Shown here piece after piece: positions 35,356 to 44,206 of a DNA stretch of 64,000 bases. Each line of letters opens with the position of its first letter. Position 1 is the stretch's first letter. Under the pieces are notes generated by a model. The model searched no databases, had not been told where the DNA came from, and saw only the letters and a list, made by a program, of their open reading frames with translations. Made by a program: the position numbers and the translations under genes. The stretch comes from Lactobacillus sp. MRS-253-APC-2B (lineage in GTDB: Bacteria > Bacillota > Bacilli > Lactobacillales > Lactobacillaceae): NCBI RefSeq assembly GCF_012843675.1, contig NZ_JABAFO010000002.1:62001-126000 (forward strand). The letters are read 5' to 3'.

Positions 35356-35436
35356 TCTGGCTTATGCAATTGGTGAAGAACAGCCGTTTATGGGACGAGA
35401 CGCAATCATTAATTTTTGAGAGGAATTTTTACTTCG

Positions 35437-36096
35437 ATGGATGAATTTGAAAAAATGGCTAGCGGGCGGCTGTACAATCCAGCTGACCCAAAGCTTGATG
35501 CCTATCATCTGCAACGCATGGCTTTGTGCCAACAGCTGAATCAGACTTCGATTTTGGATCAGCAAACGGTTGAGCGGTTAAAAACAGAGCTGATTCCTTC
35601 ATCCAAGGGGAAATCGCTGGGACTGTTTTTGCCGTTTTATTGCGAATACGGCACCAATATCCACGTTGGCAAAGAATGCTTTATTAATTATCACTGTACT
35701 TTTTTAGACGTTGCGCCAGTTACGCTTGGTGACAATGTTTGGCTGGGCAGTGGGGTAACGATTGCCACGCCATGTCATCCATTTTTGCCTAAGGAGCGTT
35801 TGGCGGCTCAATATCCCGATGGTTATCATGATCTGGAATATGTCAAGCCGGTCACGATTGAGCCAAACTGCTGGATTTGCGCTAACGCCACGATTACTGG
35901 CGGGGTGACGATTGGCGCGGGCAGCATTGTGGCAGCCGGTGCCGTGGTAACCAAAGATGTACCAGCCAATTCTTTGGTAGCCGGCGTGCCCGCGCGCGTG
36001 CTTCGCCAGCTGGACGAAAAAGACCGCCTCGATGTCTGGCAGACTTATCAGCAAGGTGAAATACCGCGTTCGCTACGAGAAAAGGAACGCGGCTGA
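35437..36096 (+). CDS. Sugar O-acetyltransferase (maltose/galactoside acetyltransferase family)
   Basis: This 219-residue protein is a left-handed beta-helix acetyltransferase. The N-terminal maltose acetyltransferase segment reads DEFEKMASGRLYNPADPKL. Hexapeptide repeats follow, with family marks PFYCEYGTNIHVGKECFINY near residue 70, ATPCHPF with the catalytic His near residue 115, and GVTIGAGSIVAAGAVVTKDV near residue 160. It transfers acetyl from acetyl-CoA to a sugar hydroxyl; LacA/Maa-type enzymes act on galactosides, maltose or glucose. ATG 35437 matches the family start, with GAGAGGA about 12 bases before, a rather long spacing. Closely follows the broken DUF2075 gene. Confidence 0.92.
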   Translation: MDEFEKMASGRLYNPADPKLDAYHLQRMALCQQLNQTSILDQQTVERLKTELIPSSKGKSLGLFLPFYCEYGTNIHVGKECFINYHCTFLDVAPVTLGDNVWLGSGVTIATPCHPFLPKERLAAQYPDGYHDLEYVKPVTIEPNCWICANATITGGVTIGAGSIVAAGAVVTKDVPANSLVAGVPARVLRQLDEKDRLDVWQTYQQGEIPRSLREKERG

Positions 36097-36187
36097 TAAG
36101 TTTATTGACTGTGCTTTGGCTTGCTAAAAAGCGTTTGCTCTGCCGTATAAATAAGGCTTATTGGCAGCTGATCTTGATTCATACTTA

Positions 36188-36229
36188 AAATAAAAACAGC
36201 GGCCGATTAGGAAAGCGACCGCTGCTTTT
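36188..36229. terminator. Bidirectional terminator between convergent genes
   Basis: AAAACAGCGG(C)CG pairs with CG(A)CCGCTGCTTTT, with T runs on both strands, between the acetyltransferase (plus) and the 122-residue gene (minus). Confidence 0.75.
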
Positions 36230-36239
36230 GCGACTATTT

Positions 36240-36608
36240 TTAATGACGACTGGCGCGGTGTGCACTGCTGCCGCCAATTTTGTGCACCTGGCGCTTAAAT
36301 TTCTGCCCGTTGGCTGGCGCAAAGCGGAAATGACGCATCTTACCGGCAAATGGACGCCCACTGAGCCGAATCGTCGTCCAGCGGCGCATCAGTTCGGTCA
36401 TTTCATGCAGGTCCTTTAAAAGCGCGGTCTGGCCTTCTGCTTCGGCTGCCTGCTTGATGTCGGTCTGCAGTCGCATGATCAAATTATTGTGATACTGAAG
36501 CAATTCCGCGGTCAATGGCGCGTTGCGGTATTGGTTGAACAGTTTTTGAATCAGCTCCATGGCTTCTTTGGCGTTTTTAGGTTGGACGTAGCGGTTTTCT
36601 TCGTTCAT
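36240..36608 (-). CDS. Uncharacterised 122-residue protein
   Basis: I do not recognise this protein. The first 75 residues look helical (KEAMELIQKLFNQYRNAPL, then MRLQTDIKQAAEAEG). The last 50 are very basic with several Arg, Lys and His (FAGKMRHFRFAPANGQKFKR), which might bind nucleic acid. No signal peptide or membrane segment is present. A good ribosome site (AAAGGAG) lies seven bases before the ATG and codon use resembles the core genes, so it is likely real. It is divergent from hrcA and convergent with the acetyltransferase. Confidence 0.75.
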   Translation of the reverse strand: MNEENRYVQPKNAKEAMELIQKLFNQYRNAPLTAELLQYHNNLIMRLQTDIKQAAEAEGQTALLKDLHEMTELMRRWTTIRLSGRPFAGKMRHFRFAPANGQKFKRQVHKIGGSSAHRASRH

Positions 36609-36686
36609 AATTGGACTCCTTTAATGGATGTTTGGAAATAATTTGACCAATCTTGACATTTTTCTAGAAAAATAGTTTGACTATTA

Positions 36687-36715
36687 TTGACTTTTAGTCG
36701 TGTGGTTGGTATATT
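36687..36715 (+). promoter_or_regulatory. Promoter of the hrcA-grpE-dnaK-dnaJ operon
   Basis: TTGACT (36687-36692) and TATATT (36710-36715) are spaced by 17 bases, just upstream of the CIRCE operator. Confidence 0.8.
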
Positions 36716-36726
36716 ATAAATTGTGT

Positions 36727-36753
36727 TTAGCACTTAGGCAGTTAGAGTGCTAA
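36727..36753 (+). promoter_or_regulatory. CIRCE operator (HrcA binding site)
   Basis: TTAGCACTT, nine spacer bases, then GAGTGCTAA. This matches the CIRCE consensus in all but one base of the left arm (T for C). It lies right after the -10 box and before hrcA, so HrcA represses its own operon. Confidence 0.96.
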
Positions 36754-36768
36754 AAGGAAGTGATGCCA

Positions 36769-37818
36769 ATGCTAACACAGCGTCAAAAGCAAATCCTGCA
36801 AGCGATTGTACGTCAATACACGGCGACTGGTCAACCGGTCGGTAGCAAGGTCTTGGCTGATAAGCTCCCGATTAAGGTCAGCTCAGCTACGATCCGCAAC
36901 GAGATGGCAGTCTTGGAGCGAGAAGGGTTCGTGAAAAAAGAGCATTCCAGCTCTGGTCGCGTTCCTTCCAAGCAGGGCTATCGTTATTACGTTGACCATC
37001 TGCTTGATCCAGCAGCCGTTACTGATAGTGATCTGATGGTAATCCAAAATTCGTTGGGGGCCGATTTTCACAAGATTGACGAGATTGTTTCACATTCAGC
37101 CGACATCCTTTCAGCGCTGACGTCATACACGGCGTTTACCCTGAAGCCAGAACAAAAAGACGTGCACTTAAGCGGTTTCCGTTTGGTGCCGCTGGGTAAT
37201 CAAAAAGTCATTGCCATTCTGGTTACGGACAGTGGCGAGGTAGAGAGTCAATCATTTACTTTGCCTAAGAATCTGGATACGCAGGCTTTGGAAGCCGTGG
37301 TACGCTTGATTAACGATCAGCTGGTGGGATTGCCGCTGGCGGTGGTTGTCAAGCATCTGCAGACTGACATTCCATTAAAGGTTAGTCAGTATCTGCACAG
37401 TCCCGACGGCTTTCTGCAGATCTTTGACAGCGTATTGGGGCGGGCGGCTCGCGAAAAATACTTCGTCGGCGGGCGGCTCAACATTCTCGGCTACTCTGAT
37501 CGGCAGAATCCTCAGGCGCTGCGGGCATTGTATGGACTGCTCGATCAAAGCGATAATCTGTCAAGCATCATTGATTCCGATTCTCCAAATGATGGAGTCA
37601 ATGTCAAGATTGGCAGTGAGATTGCCAACAATCAGGTGCTCAACGACTACAGTCTGATCACCGCTACCTACGACGTCAACCAATACGGCAAGGGTATTAT
37701 CGCCGTGCTGGGACCGACGCGGATGCCTTATTCGCGGACGATTGGCCTGGTTGACGCGTTCAGACGCGAGCTGGCTAAACGACTGCTCGACTACTATCAC
37801 AATTATTACGATTTATAG
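36769..37818 (+). CDS. hrcA: Heat-inducible transcription repressor HrcA
   Basis: HrcA binds CIRCE and represses class I heat-shock genes; its folding depends on GroEL, so it is inactivated when chaperones are busy. The 349-residue length is typical. The N-terminal winged helix shows LTQRQKQILQAIVRQYTATG and SSATIRNEMAVLEREG, followed by HSSSGRVPSKQGYRYYVDHL. Later come FTLKPEQKDVHLSGFRLVPL and the ending GIIAVLGPTRMPYSRTIGLV. ATG 36769 is favoured because AAAGGAAG is eight bases ahead; two in-frame upstream starts (36760, 36763) overlap that site. It opens the operon with grpE, dnaK and dnaJ. Confidence 0.96.
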   Translation: MLTQRQKQILQAIVRQYTATGQPVGSKVLADKLPIKVSSATIRNEMAVLEREGFVKKEHSSSGRVPSKQGYRYYVDHLLDPAAVTDSDLMVIQNSLGADFHKIDEIVSHSADILSALTSYTAFTLKPEQKDVHLSGFRLVPLGNQKVIAILVTDSGEVESQSFTLPKNLDTQALEAVVRLINDQLVGLPLAVVVKHLQTDIPLKVSQYLHSPDGFLQIFDSVLGRAAREKYFVGGRLNILGYSDRQNPQALRALYGLLDQSDNLSSIIDSDSPNDGVNVKIGSEIANNQVLNDYSLITATYDVNQYGKGIIAVLGPTRMPYSRTIGLVDAFRRELAKRLLDYYHNYYDL

Positions 37819-37828
37819 GAGGGGTTCG

Positions 37829-38428
37829 ATGGCTGAAAAGAAATCAGCAGCTGCCAAGGAAGAAAAGGCGGCTCAAGCAGCTGAATCGACTGCGGCTGAC
37901 CAAGCGGCTAAGAATGCCGAAGAAGCCAAGGATGCCAAGTCAGCTGCCAAGGAAGATCCAACTGCCGCGCTCAAGCAACAGATTGCTGATCTGAAAAAGC
38001 AGCTCGATGAAAAAGACGACCAGTATCTGCGCGCGCAAGCGGAAATTCAAAACATGAACAACCACTTCAAAAAAGAGCGCGCGCAATTGATCAAATACGA
38101 TGGTCAGGGGCTGGCTAAAGACATCCTGCCGGTTTTGGACAACTTGAAGCGGGCTTTGGCAACTCAACTGGATGACAAGCAGGCCCAAGAGTTCAAGAAA
38201 GGCATTCAAATGGTTCACGACCATTTGGAAAAGGCGCTCAAGGACCATGGGATTGTTGAGATTCCAGCTGAGCCAGGCACGCCTTTTGATCCGACCAAGC
38301 ATCAGGCGGTTCAAACCGCGCCAGCTTCGGATGATCAAAAAGCTGACACCATTGTTCAGGTTCTGCAAGCTGGCTATGAAATGAAGGATCGCGTGCTGCG
38401 TCCTTCAATGGTCGTTGTTGCACAATAA
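37829..38428 (+). CDS. grpE: Nucleotide exchange factor GrpE
   Basis: GrpE releases ADP from DnaK. The protein has 199 residues. The first 60 are an Ala/Lys/Glu-rich disordered tail, followed by the long helix with KKQLDEKDDQYLRAQAEIQN. The beta-wing end has VEIPAEPGTPFDPTKHQAVQ and VLRPSMVVVAQ, the family signature. ATG 37829 is chosen because AGGAGGGG lies just before it; the open frame further upstream is shadow inside hrcA. It is 10 bases after hrcA and 36 before dnaK. Confidence 0.96.
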   Translation: MAEKKSAAAKEEKAAQAAESTAADQAAKNAEEAKDAKSAAKEDPTAALKQQIADLKKQLDEKDDQYLRAQAEIQNMNNHFKKERAQLIKYDGQGLAKDILPVLDNLKRALATQLDDKQAQEFKKGIQMVHDHLEKALKDHGIVEIPAEPGTPFDPTKHQAVQTAPASDDQKADTIVQVLQAGYEMKDRVLRPSMVVVAQ

Positions 38429-38464
38429 CTTAGATAAACCAATATAAAAAGAGGGAAAACTTTT

Positions 38465-40327
38465 ATGGCAAGCAATAAGATTATCGGTATCGACCTTGGT
38501 ACCACTAATTCCGCCGTTGCCGTTATGGAAGGTAACGAACCTAAGATTATCACCAACCCAGAAGGTGGCCGCACGACTCCTTCTGTCGTATCATTCAAGA
38601 ATGGTGAGGTTCAAGTTGGTGAAACGGCTAAGCGCCAAGCAATCACCAACCCCAACACGATTACGTCAATCAAGAGCCACATGGGTGAACCAGGCTACAC
38701 GGTTGACATTGATGGCAAGAAATACACGCCACAAGAAATTTCTGCCATGATTCTGCAATACATCAAGAAGTATGCAGAAGACTACATTGGCGACACGGTA
38801 ACTCAAGCCGTTATCACGGTGCCAGCCTACTTCAACGATGCTCAGCGTCAAGCTACCAAGGATGCTGGTAAGATTGCTGGTCTGGAAGTTAAGCGGATCA
38901 TCAACGAACCAACTGCTTCCTCACTGGCATATGGCCTGGACAAGAAGGACAAAGACGAAAAGATCCTGGTTTATGACCTTGGTGGTGGGACGTTTGACGT
39001 TTCCATCCTGGAACTGGGCGATGGCGTCTTCCAAGTTCTTTCCACTTCTGGTGACACGCATCTGGGTGGTGACGACTTTGACCAAAAGATCATGGATTGG
39101 CTGATCGATGGCTTTAAGGCAGACCAAGGCATTGACCTGTCCCAAGACAAGATGGCTCTGCAACGGCTGAAGGATGCTGCTGAAAAGGCCAAGAAGGAAC
39201 TTTCCAGCTCACAATCTGCTGAAATCAACCTGCCATTTATCGCTCAAAAAGATGGTCAACCAGTGCACCTGGACCAAACGCTGACGCGGGCTAAGTTCAA
39301 CCAACTGACCAACGACCTGGTTGAAAAGACTAAGCAGCCGGTTATGAACGCGCTGCACGATGCTGGCCTGGAATTCAGCGACATTGATGAAGTTATCTTA
39401 AACGGTGGTTCAACGCGGATCCCAGCCGTTCAAGAACTGGTTAAGGACCTGACTGGCAAGGAACCAAACCACTCCATCAACCCTGATGAAGCCGTTGCTT
39501 TGGGTGCCGCCATCCAAGGTGGTGTGCTGACTGGTGACGTTAAGGACGTTGTTTTGCTTGACGTTACGCCACTTTCCCTGGGTATCGAAACCATGGGTGG
39601 GGTTATGACCAAGCTGATCGACCGCAACACGACGATTCCAACCTCTAAGAGTCAGATCTTCTCCACGGCCGCTGACAACCAGCCAGCCGTAGACATTCAC
39701 GTTCTGCAAGGTGAACGTCCAATGGCAGCCGACAACAAGACGCTTGGCAACTTCCAACTGACGGACATTCCACCTGCACCACGTGGGGTTCCTCAAATCA
39801 AGGTTACTTTTGACATCGACAAGAACGGGATTGTTAACGTTTCTGCCGAAGACCAAGGTACGCACAAGAAGCAAAACATTACGATCAAGTCCAGTTCTGG
39901 TCTGTCCGATGAAGAAATTGAACGGATGAAGAAGGATGCTGAAGAACACGCGGAAGCCGACAAGAAGAAGAAGGAAGAAGTTGATCTGATGAACGAATCC
40001 GACCAACTGATCTTCCAAACCGACAAGACCATCAAGGAACTTGACGGTAAGGTTTCTGAAGACGAAATCAAGAAGGCCAAGGATGCCCGCGATGCTCTGC
40101 AAAAGGCTAAGGACGCTAAGGACTTCGATGCAATGAAGACCAAGAAAGACGAACTGAACAAGATCGTCCAAGACTTGGCAGTCAAGCTCTACCAACAAGC
40201 TCAACAACAAAACCAACAAAATGGTACTGACGGCAACAATGGCGGTGCTGACAACAATAACGGCAAGGGCGACGGCAAGACCGTTGATGGCGACTTTACT
40301 GAAGTCAATGACGACGACAACAAGTAG
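38465..40327 (+). CDS. dnaK: Chaperone DnaK (Hsp70)
   Basis: DnaK is the ATP-driven Hsp70 chaperone working with DnaJ and GrpE in the cytoplasm. The 620-residue length is typical. The ATPase domain starts with [17 protein letters not shown], and later shows [17 protein letters not shown] and [17 protein letters not shown]. The substrate domain follows the linker [20 protein letters not shown]. The tail is rich in Gln, Asn and Gly (about residues 575-605), ending TEVNDDDNK. Controlled from the CIRCE promoter; a terminator-like hairpin lies between it and dnaJ. Confidence 0.98.
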   Translation: MASNKIIGIDLGTTNSAVAVMEGNEPKIITNPEGGRTTPSVVSFKNGEVQVGETAKRQAITNPNTITSIKSHMGEPGYTVDIDGKKYTPQEISAMILQYIKKYAEDYIGDTVTQAVITVPAYFNDAQRQATKDAGKIAGLEVKRIINEPTASSLAYGLDKKDKDEKILVYDLGGGTFDVSILELGDGVFQVLSTSGDTHLGGDDFDQKIMDWLIDGFKADQGIDLSQDKMALQRLKDAAEKAKKELSSSQSAEINLPFIAQKDGQPVHLDQTLTRAKFNQLTNDLVEKTKQPVMNALHDAGLEFSDIDEVILNGGSTRIPAVQELVKDLTGKEPNHSINPDEAVALGAAIQGGVLTGDVKDVVLLDVTPLSLGIETMGGVMTKLIDRNTTIPTSKSQIFSTAADNQPAVDIHVLQGERPMAADNKTLGNFQLTDIPPAPRGVPQIKVTFDIDKNGIVNVSAEDQGTHKKQNITIKSSSGLSDEEIERMKKDAEEHAEADKKKKEEVDLMNESDQLIFQTDKTIKELDGKVSEDEIKKAKDARDALQKAKDAKDFDAMKTKKDELNKIVQDLAVKLYQQAQQQNQQNGTDGNNGGADNNNGKGDGKTVDGDFTEVNDDDNK

Positions 40328-40353
40328 GCCAGTCAGCCGAAGCCGATTTAGAT

Positions 40354-40398
40354 AAGCAAAAAAGCCAAAGCCCCTATAACGGACTTTGGCTTTTGCTT
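40354..40398 (+). terminator. Terminator-like hairpin between dnaK and dnaJ
   Basis: AAGCAAAAAAGCCAAAG pairs with CTTTGGCTTTTGCTT, with the T-rich arm acting as tail. It may lower dnaJ expression relative to dnaK. Confidence 0.75.
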
Positions 40399-40455
40399 AT
40401 TTATCGTGACTATGCTATAAAGTAAGAGAGAAAAATTGCGTTGCGAGGGATTTAA

Positions 40456-41610
40456 ATGGCAGAGAAAAACTATTACGACATTTTAGGCGTCAAAAAGGAT
40501 GCTTCAGACGCCGAAATCAATCGGGCCTATCGGAAGCTGGCGGCTAAGTATCACCCAGACGTTAACCATGAGCCGGGAGCCGAAGAAAAATTTAAGAAAA
40601 TCAATGAAGCCTATGAAGTGCTGCATGATCAGCAGAAGCGGGCACAATATGATCAGTTTGGCTCCGCTGGCCCTCAAGGCGGCTTTGGTGGCGGTCAAGG
40701 CTTCGGCGGCTTTGGTCAGGGCGGTTTTAGTCAGGGTGGCTTTGGCGACTTTGGCGATATCTTCAGTGATCTGTTTGGTGGCGGTCGTGCGCGACGTGAT
40801 CCTTCAGCACCAAGACAAGGACGCGACCTGCAGTACAATATGACGCTGGACTTTATGGATGCCATCTTTGGTAAGGAAACTACGATTAAGTATGATCGAG
40901 AAGCCGAATGCGATGTCTGTCACGGTTCTGGCGCCAAGCCGGGCAAGTCACCTTCGACTTGTCATACCTGTGGCGGTTCCGGGGTTGTGATGCAGCGGCG
41001 GCAAACGATGATGGGGATGATGCAGTCCCAGACCGTCTGCCCAACCTGTCATGGTACCGGTAAGGAAATCAAGCCGGAAGATCAATGCGACAAGTGCCAT
41101 GGCTCAGGCCACGTTCAAGAAAAACACAAGCTTAAGGTCAAGGTGCCGGCTGGCATTGATGATGGTCAGCAGATGCGCCTGCAAAACCAAGGTGAAGCGG
41201 GTACCAACGGCGGTCCATACGGTGATCTGTACATTGTCTTTAGAGTTACGCCTAGTCGTGACTTTAAGCGGGATGGCTCCACGATCTACGTTGATCAGGA
41301 TATCTCGTTTGCACAAGCCGCGTTGGGTGACAAGATCAAGGTCAAGACCGTGCATGGCGATGTTGATTTGAAGATTCCGGCGGGTACGGAATCAGAAACC
41401 TCATTCCGGCTGCGGGGCAAAGGGGTACCGCACATTAATGGCAATGGCAACGGCGATGAGCATGTGACGGTCCACGTTAAGACGCCTAAGAATCTTAACA
41501 AGCGGCAAAAAGAAGCCATGCTGGCCTTTGCCGAAGCCAGTGGCGAACATGTTGCCGGCTACAAGGGCGGTTTCTTTGATAAGCTCAAGGATCGCTTTGA
41601 AGAAAAATAA
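40456..41610 (+). CDS. dnaJ: Chaperone DnaJ (Hsp40)
   Basis: DnaJ delivers substrates to DnaK and stimulates its ATPase. The 384-residue protein has all type I parts. The J domain has the HPD tripeptide in [12 protein letters not shown] near residue 34. A Gly/Phe-rich region covers about 72-112. Four CxxCxGxG zinc repeats lie between about 155 and 215 ([32 protein letters not shown]). The C-terminal substrate domain has the late motif [20 protein letters not shown]. The ATG follows GCGAGGG. Confidence 0.98.
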   Translation: MAEKNYYDILGVKKDASDAEINRAYRKLAAKYHPDVNHEPGAEEKFKKINEAYEVLHDQQKRAQYDQFGSAGPQGGFGGGQGFGGFGQGGFSQGGFGDFGDIFSDLFGGGRARRDPSAPRQGRDLQYNMTLDFMDAIFGKETTIKYDREAECDVCHGSGAKPGKSPSTCHTCGGSGVVMQRRQTMMGMMQSQTVCPTCHGTGKEIKPEDQCDKCHGSGHVQEKHKLKVKVPAGIDDGQQMRLQNQGEAGTNGGPYGDLYIVFRVTPSRDFKRDGSTIYVDQDISFAQAALGDKIKVKTVHGDVDLKIPAGTESETSFRLRGKGVPHINGNGNGDEHVTVHVKTPKNLNKRQKEAMLAFAEASGEHVAGYKGGFFDKLKDRFEEK

Positions 41611-41620
41611 GCCTAAAGAT

Positions 41621-41664
41621 TTAAAGAGCAAGACGCTGCAGTGCGCGGCGAATTGCTCTTTTTT
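41621..41664 (+). terminator. Intrinsic terminator after dnaJ
   Basis: AAAGAGCAA pairs with TTGCTCTTT, with an internal GC-rich loop that can itself pair, then a T run. It ends the hrcA-dnaJ operon. Confidence 0.82.
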
Positions 41665-41685
41665 CGATATTTGCACCGCCCCAGT

Positions 41686-41713
41686 TTGAGTTGCCAACGG
41701 GATTTGATATACT
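41686..41713 (+). promoter_or_regulatory. Promoter of lepA
   Basis: TTGAGT (41686-41691) and TATACT (41708-41713) are 16 bases apart, about 42 bases before the lepA start. Confidence 0.65.
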
Positions 41714-41755
41714 GGTAGATAGACATTTAACGCAGAAAGTGAGCACAAAAAATCA

Positions 41756-43597
41756 ATGAATCTTGAAGAAATGAAAGAACGCCAAAAGCACATTCGGAAC
41801 TTTTCGATTGTCGCCCATATTGACCATGGGAAATCCACGCTGGCGGACCGGATCCTGGAAATGACGGATTCGATCTCTAAGCGGGAAATGAAGGCCCAGA
41901 TCCTTGATGACATGCCATTGGAACGGGAACGCGGCATTACCATCAAATTAAATGCCGTGGCGCTGACCTACCATGCCAAAGACGGAGAAGACTATATTTT
42001 CCATTTGATCGATACGCCAGGGCACGTCGACTTTTCCTATGAGGTTTCACGCTCTTTGGCAGCCTGTGAAGGAGCTATTCTGGTTGTTGACGCGACGCAG
42101 GGGGTTGAAGCGCAGACGTTGGCCAATGTTTATCTGGCATTGGACAACGACTTGGAGATCCTGCCAGTCATCAATAAAATCGATCTGCCTTCCGCTGACG
42201 TTGCGGGAACGAAAAAGCAGATCGAAGAAGAAATTGGTCTGGACTGCAGTGATGCCTGTGACGTCAGTGCCAAAACCGGTCTGGGCGTTGAAAAGGTGCT
42301 GGAAAAAATCGTTGCCGAAGTACCGGCGCCAACTGGTGATCTGATGGCTCCGCTAAAGGCGCTGATTTTTGATTCCAAGTACGATGACTATCGCGGCGTG
42401 GTCTTGAGCGTGCGGGTCTTTGAAGGAACCGTCAAGAAGGGCGACCGCATTAAACTGATGAACTCTGGTACTGAATATGAAGTCGCTGAAGTCGGGATCA
42501 ACTCGCCTAAGCCACTGGCCCGCGACTTTCTGATGGCGGGGGACGTTGGCTATATTACCGCGGCCATTAAAGACATTAAGGATACGCGGGTTGGTGATAC
42601 GGTTACTGATGCCAAGCACCCAACTGACAAGCCATTAGCCGGCTATCGTCAAATGACGCCAATGGTTTACGCGGGGCTTTATCCAACCGACAACGCCAAG
42701 TTCAACGATCTGCGGGATGCCTTGGAAAAACTGCAGCTTAATGACGCGGCTTTGACGTTTGAGCCAGAATCCTCACAAGCGTTGGGCTTTGGGTTCCGCT
42801 GCGGCTTCTTGGGACTTTTGCATATGGATGTCGTTCAAGAGCGTCTGGAACGAGAATTCAATCTGGATCTGATTACCACGGCGCCTTCCGTAACCTATCA
42901 TGTCGATCTGCATGACGGCACGATGAAGGAAGTGGAAAACCCAGCTGAAATGCCGGATACGTCTTCTATCAAGGATATTAAAGAGCCTTACGTTAAAGCG
43001 TCAATCATGGTGCCAAACGATTATGTTGGCCCGGTTATGGAGCTTTGCCAACGCAAGCGGGGCGAGTTTGACACGATGGAATATCTGAGCGAGACGCGGG
43101 TCAATGTAATCTATCATATTCCGTTGTCCGAAATCATCTTTGACTTCTTTGATAAGCTGAAGAGTTCCACGCATGGTTATGCCTCGCTTGATTATGAGAT
43201 TGATGACTACCGCGTCAGTGACCTGGTTAAGATCGATATTCTGCTTAATGGCGACAAGGTTGATGCCTTAAGCTTCATCGCGCACCGCGACTTTGCCGAA
43301 GAACGGGGACGCGAAATCACGACCAAGCTCAAGAAGATTATTCCGCGGCAAAACTTTGAAATTCCAATTCAAGCCGCCATTGGTTCCAAGATCATTGCAC
43401 GGACCAATATCAAGGCTTACCGCAAGGACGTTACGGCGCGGATTCACACTGGGGATCCTGATCGGCGGGCCAAGCTTTTGGACAAGCAGAAACGTGGTAA
43501 GAAGCGGATGAAGGCAGTTGGGCGCGTTGAGGTTCCACAAGAAGCCTTCATGGCCGTTTTGAAGACGGATGAGGAAATCGACGAAAAGAAGAAATAG
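41756..43597 (+). CDS. lepA: Elongation factor 4 (LepA)
   Basis: LepA is a ribosome-bound GTPase related to EF-G, involved in initiation and in rescuing stalled or misplaced ribosomes. The 613-residue length is typical. The P-loop is in [17 protein letters not shown] (about residues 19-35), and later G motifs are [16 protein letters not shown] and VINKIDLP. The LepA-specific C-terminal domain ends with [20 protein letters not shown]. It has its own promoter after the chaperone operon; dnaJ-lepA proximity is common in lactobacilli. Confidence 0.97.
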   Translation: MNLEEMKERQKHIRNFSIVAHIDHGKSTLADRILEMTDSISKREMKAQILDDMPLERERGITIKLNAVALTYHAKDGEDYIFHLIDTPGHVDFSYEVSRSLAACEGAILVVDATQGVEAQTLANVYLALDNDLEILPVINKIDLPSADVAGTKKQIEEEIGLDCSDACDVSAKTGLGVEKVLEKIVAEVPAPTGDLMAPLKALIFDSKYDDYRGVVLSVRVFEGTVKKGDRIKLMNSGTEYEVAEVGINSPKPLARDFLMAGDVGYITAAIKDIKDTRVGDTVTDAKHPTDKPLAGYRQMTPMVYAGLYPTDNAKFNDLRDALEKLQLNDAALTFEPESSQALGFGFRCGFLGLLHMDVVQERLEREFNLDLITTAPSVTYHVDLHDGTMKEVENPAEMPDTSSIKDIKEPYVKASIMVPNDYVGPVMELCQRKRGEFDTMEYLSETRVNVIYHIPLSEIIFDFFDKLKSSTHGYASLDYEIDDYRVSDLVKIDILLNGDKVDALSFIAHRDFAEERGREITTKLKKIIPRQNFEIPIQAAIGSKIIARTNIKAYRKDVTARIHTGDPDRRAKLLDKQKRGKKRMKAVGRVEVPQEAFMAVLKTDEEIDEKKK

Positions 43598-43730
43598 CTA
43601 TGACGGCATTTGTGTTTTAGGCGTGGCTAAAACTAGACCGATTTTTTTAGCTTTTTCCCACGAGTTTCTCACGCGTTTATAAATCAATGGTGTAATTCAG
43701 CTTTAGATGGATATTGAATCAATGATGTAA

Positions 43731-43766
43731 TAAGTCGGTTGCGATTGGCAGCCGGCTTTTCCTTTG
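43731..43766 (+). terminator. Intrinsic terminator downstream of lepA
   Basis: AAGTCGGTTGC pairs with GCAGCCGGCTT (G-T pairs) around GATTG, followed by a short T run. Confidence 0.7.
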
Positions 43767-44073
43767 CTAGTGTTTGCAGCAAAATTATGCAGAGGAGTAT
43801 GCATAAAACGTTTATAAAATAGTGAGCAAGTATTGCGATGCTTGTGATAAATAGTCAATTAAATTTTAAATGTATTGTTAATTAAAAATAAAATACGATT
43901 ACTATTATTAAATCATGACATCATCTTATAATTTGATAATGATTACTTTAAAAATGCTAAAAACAAACGCTAAATTTAACTTTTATCAAAGAAAAAACAA
44001 AAATTTTGATTGATATAAACGCTGATAGCAAGGGATTTATAATTTATTGTGAAAAATGTTCATTAAAAGTCAC

Positions 44074-44100
44074 TTGTAATTATGCATAAAAGCGCTATCA
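44074..44100 (+). promoter_or_regulatory. Pyruvate oxidase promoter with overlapping cre (CcpA) site
   Basis: TTGTAA and TATCAT are separated by 16 bases, a plausible promoter about 110 bases before the gene. TAAAAGCGCTATCA at 44087-44100 matches the cre consensus TGWAARCGYTWNCW in all but the second base and covers the -10 box. CcpA bound here would block transcription, so the gene should be shut off on glucose, as known for pox genes of other lactobacilli. Confidence 0.6.
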
Positions 44101-44206
44101 TAACCTATGAGGGCTGAAGTAGAGAGTGGCCTGAGATAAAACGTCAATTGAGACCGGCTGTTAAGTACAGGCGGGATGATTTTTAAAGGATGGAAGGAAG
44201 ATTAAG

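Larger units (their letters stand above)
43598..44206 (+). other. Long AT-rich intergenic region before pyruvate oxidase
   Basis: About 600 bases with no believable gene. It holds a possible weak hairpin right after lepA, a clear terminator at 43731-43766, a long AT-rich stretch, and the pyruvate oxidase promoter with a cre-like site near 44065-44100. The transcribed leader (44108-44206) has hairpin potential but matches no riboswitch that I know. Confidence 0.6.

Noticed and set aside
44120-44180. CTGAGA in the pyruvate oxidase leader as a TPP riboswitch
   Set aside because: The second conserved half of the TPP aptamer (CTGATCTGG-type and the closing stem) is missing; one hexamer is not enough.
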